Part shown: positions 60,818 through 64,000 of the stretch, piece after piece
How positions within the stretch are numbered: the stretch's first letter is position 1
Layout of the letters: each line of letters begins with the position of its first letter
Assembly: GCF_027244095.1 (NCBI RefSeq)
Contig: NC_069658.1
Location: 47,417,001 to 47,481,000, forward strand
Direction of reading: 5' to 3'
DNA length: 64,000 nt
From: Hemicordylus capensis
Lineage: Eukaryota > Chordata > Lepidosauria > Squamata > Cordylidae
Notes under the pieces: generated by a model
What the model was told of the DNA's origin: nothing
Databases searched by the model: none
The model's input: the letters and a program-made list of their open reading frames with translations, nothing else
Made by a program: the position numbers and the translations under genes

Positions 60818-62257
60818 ATAAAGTGTAACAGTGTTGAACAAAATGACTTGATATTTTATTTTTATTTTTATGGCAAGTGCTTTGCATTCACCTGGAAACC
60901 AGGCTGCGTTTAGGCAGGACAACTGATGTTCTAATTTGAAATTAACCATTTTTATTGCCATCAGATGTGTTAAAATGCTGCTGCCAAATTTCACTGAAAA
61001 GAATGGGGATCACGGGAACAGTGTCAGAGGAAGGGCAAGCTTTTGGAGAAAGATGCTGGGGGTGTTAAAAATGGGGATAGCCATATTGTGGGTGTAGCAA
61101 GCAAGGTGCATGATTATTTTAGCAGATATATATAAATCAGGTTGGTAAAATAGAGCACGTTGCCACACAATCAACTGCAACATAACTGCCACATTATCAG
61201 TCATGTGTGGCATACTGTCACATCATTTTGGCCTTCAAGCCTAAAATAAAATAGAGACAGAGACATCTGTGGATATACAATAACTTGTCCATCTTTTGTC
61301 TATAAAGATAATTGGCAGCTATATAACACTTTTTTTCCATAGTGGATGTTGTAGTAAAGTGTATTTTAGAGAACTGTGAAAACAGAAAGGTTAATAGTTG
61401 TAGGAAAGGCTTTTATCACCAAATGTGTCTGGGAAGAGTGCTAACTGCAGGTGGCTGATGGAATCAGAAACTCCAGATGTTGTGTATATTAATTCTTGAG
61501 TCTGTTAAATACACTCTTGTTAACTTCATCGCTAAGAATCAAGGTCTGTTCATTTGTGAAGACCAGAGGAACTGAGGAGTACACTTTGTGTGTTGCAAAA
61601 AGCCATGTGGTATATCAGCAGGAATTAGCCAATCCGGTTGGGTTCATTTGTGGTGGACTTGCCTACCAAGAGCCAGTTATCTTTTCCTTCCCAAATGCCA
61701 TATATTTGTGGTAGTGCCAGGGCCGGACTGGGGGCACTGAGAGGGCGGTGGAATGTATGTGGGGAGGGCACCGGGTTTTGAACAGAATGGGTAATTAAGG
61801 GTGGGAGTATTCACTGCTGCTGAGTGCGGCGGGGCTCAGGGGTGCCCAGTGGATGGGGCGCACTGGGAATATGCCCTGTTGCCACTTAAGCACAGGAGCA
61901 CTCATGTAACACTCCAAAACACTGAAGAGACAAACATCCTCTCTATCCATTGGCCTGTGTATCTTTGAACGGCCAGTATGGGGTAGTTGCTGTGTGTAAG
62001 CAGAGCACAGTATCAACCCTGTGGCTGTTCATCTTGGGATGCTCTGCATAGTGGCAGCATTTATCAATACACTGGCAAAATATCTTCTAATTCTGTAGCA
62101 CCGTCCTTGCCCCGTGTACTTAAGAGGATCTAAATCCAAAATGAATACAGGCTTGTCTTTACATGCTGGTCACCCAAAATAAAGACCAGTGCTTCATATT
62201 TAAAAGACTCAATGTAATCTGATTCATGCAACATTAGAGCTCAGTTTGGCAACTCAC
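60811..62257 (-). other. CRHBP: CRHBP intron
   Basis: About 1.5 kb including the CT repeat at its 3' end. A hAT-like start CAGGGCCGGACTGGGG lies at about 61727. No other feature is supported. Confidence 0.8.
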
Positions 62258-62406
62258 CTTTAAGTGGAGGCTATTCAAGTGGCCCAGCATAATATCATAT
62301 ATTTTTATCATCACTGGGTAGATTATGGAAAAGCTGCAGTTTCTGTGCTGATGAGGAATGACCATGGTAAACCTTCCAGCAGGGGTCTGAGAGATGACAT
62401 TGCAAG
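62258..62406 (-). CDS. CRHBP: CRHBP third-last coding exon
   Basis: 149 bp after acceptor ...CCCTTTACTAAAG. It finishes a Pro codon and encodes CNVISQTPAGRFTMVIPHQH, then RNCSFSIIYPVMIKIYDIML and GHLNSLHLK, with donor AAAG|GTGAGT in phase 0. Human reads CNVISQTPNGKFTLVVPHQH, RNCSFSIIYPVVIKISDLTL, GHVNGLQLK. The N-C-S glycosylation sequon known from the human protein is kept. Upstream exons (signal peptide and first CUB-like half) are not found and should lie to the right. Confidence 0.96.
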
Positions 62407-62650
62407 CTTTAGTAAAGGGAAAGAGACAAAATTGCTTAGTCACAATTTGTTCATAGCAAAGTAATGCTGACATTTTTTATCTGATGCCACATCTGGGGAC
62501 CCAAGGTTGGGAGCCCAAGTTCTAGGGTAAGGAAGGCTGTGCTTAAGTAATCAGGGACGGGACCATCTCAGGGGTGGGACCATTCATATAAACCAAACTA
62601 TGGTTTATATGAATGGTCACAAACACAACACAAAGCATTTCCCATAGGTG

Positions 62651-62955
62651 AGGAGAGCTGGTCTCGTGGTAGCAAGCATGACTTGCCCGCTTAGCTAAGC
62701 ACCGTCCACCCTGGTTGCATATGAATGGGAGACTAGAAGTGTGACCACTATAAGATATTCCCCTCAGGGGATGGAGCTGCTCTGGGAAGAGCTGAAGGTT
62801 CCAAGTTCCCTCCCTGGCTTCTCCAAGATAGGGCTGAGAGAGATTCCTACCTGCAACCTTGGAGAAGCCGCTGCCAGTCTGTGAAGACAATACTGGGCTA
62901 AATAGACCAAAGTTCTGACTCAGTATATGGCAGCTTCCTATGTTCCTATGTTCCC
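62651..62955 (+). mobile_element. tRNA-derived SINE, full copy, in a CRHBP intron
   Basis: 'aggagagctggtctcgtggt' to 'tcctatgttcctatgttccc'. Antisense to CRHBP. Confidence 0.85.
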
Positions 62956-63644
62956 ACCCAGGCTGCCGCCACCATTGCCACCAGTGCCAGCCTGGGCTGC
63001 ACCATCCCCCCCTCCAGCAGGGACTCTGTGGGGAACAACACCAGCCCAGTGGGGCCTTGTGTGGTGGTAGAGGAGGGGGCAACAACAGTGGCAGACCTTG
63101 CTCTGCACTAAAACTTCTACCTTCTCTTTAAAAAAAAACAACCCTAAAATAAATAATGACAATTTTTAAAATCCTCTCCCCTTCTTTACTTTAACCAATG
63201 AAATTCCTCCCCACCCCACAAGTCCAGACTGTTCCTTAATTTTTTCCAAAGATTTTTTCCAAAGAGTTATTGCTGCTGCGTCCACGCAACTGAGAAGCTA
63301 CTGGCTGGCAATGCTGTAGGAGCCAGGGGTAGCTGCATGCAGGCTCCCATGCAAGCCCTGCCCACCCACCAAATCGTGGGCGGGAGATAGGTGGAGCAGC
63401 TCAGCAGCAGCAGCTTGCAAGTGAGCAGGGAAAGAGCCATGGGGGAGCTCACGCTGGCTGCCACTGCCACCCGCCAGCTGCCCAAAGACTATCCCAGATG
63501 TGACAAGCACTTTCCACCTAAATTACGGGATGGCCCAGCCAGTCCTGGACTGTTGGCAACCCTAGGCTTGAGTGTGCTTAAGACAAGGCCTTTGCTGAAT
63601 TTTATCCCCATCATTACAAGAATATGTAATCGTGTACCTTACAT
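62956..63644. other. CRHBP intron, nothing recognised
   Basis: CAG/GCC-rich patches with chance frames on both strands. No exon with CRHBP similarity. Confidence 0.4.
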
Positions 63645-63845
63645 ATTTCTCATTTTATTATCCCTCTTGTGCTCCAAGGAGTTCAGGGCAGCGTACATGG
63701 TCCCTTCCCCTCCTTTAATCACACAACAACCCTGAAAATGGTTGGGCAACCCTGAAAATGGCTGGGCAACAGCCACCTAGTGAGCTCCATGGCTGAGTGG
63801 GGATTTGAACCCAGATCTCCCTGGTCTGAATCTAAGCACCTAATG
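63645..63845 (-). mobile_element. tRNA-headed squamate SINE
   Basis: Minus strand: B box 'ggttcaaatccccactcagc' and tail 'cttggagcacaagagggat'. A 20-bp unit ('ccctgaaaatgg(t/c)tgggcaa') is duplicated inside. Confidence 0.75.
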
Positions 63846-64000
63846 CTTCTGAGATTATCGTAGTTGCAAACTGAATATTGGAAGGTTTGAATTTTTAAAT
63901 GAAAGCGAACAAGTTATTCTTCTGAGGATGGGTTTTGCTTTCATCCTCTAGATCTAGTGGATTTATAGATTTTCAGTTGGGAAGCCGATGCCCACCCCGG

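Overview
The window looks like a squamate reptile (lizard-type) nuclear chromosome. The evidence is tRNA-headed SINEs of the kind common in squamates, a BovB/RTE LINE fragment, Tx1-type L1, Tc1, hAT and Helitron relics, CpG-rich mobile elements, and vertebrate exons with canonical splice sites. I cannot name the species.

Two host genes bracket the window, both on the minus strand. At the right end (58.4-62.4 kb) are the last three coding exons of CRHBP, the corticotropin-releasing-factor binding protein, with its 3' UTR. At the left end (2.1-2.3 kb) is the first coding exon of AGGF1, an angiogenic factor with G-patch and FHA domains, inside a CpG island with an ETS site. CRHBP followed by AGGF1 in the same direction is the order in human, so the roughly 55 kb between them is a conserved intergenic interval. 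I see no other intact host gene in it.

The interval is filled with mobile DNA. From left to right: a hAT element and SINE; AGGF1 promoter; a Helitron carrying a perfect 157-bp-arm palindrome (3.4-4.5 kb); BovB; SINE; several hAT foldback elements (6.7, 10.5, 27.4, 33.2, 47.3 and 48.3 kb, each with 8-bp target duplications); a 1.5-kb non-autonomous element with an 8-bp duplication (17.6-19.1 kb); an intronless plasma-membrane Ca2+-ATPase (ATP2B) pseudogene (22.5-25.9 kb) cut cleanly by a Helitron; a Tx1/L1-like LINE with three CCHC knuckles in ORF1 and EN/RT in ORF2 (31.8-37.4 kb); a tandem array with YY1-like motifs (37.7-38.4 kb); a Tc1 relic with a terminal fold-back duplication (40-40.9 kb); and a foldback element that appears to carry an inverted copy of DNA lying 1.5 kb away (47.3-49.8 kb).

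The most unusual observations are the cargo-bearing foldback transposon, the 157-bp perfect palindrome in the Helitron, the exact Helitron insertion in the pseudogene, a 66-bp CT repeat serving as the polypyrimidine tract of a CRHBP exon, and a pair of inverted CTCF-like motifs in the intergenic interval. Identifications rest on reading by eye and on memory of family sequences; no searches were run.
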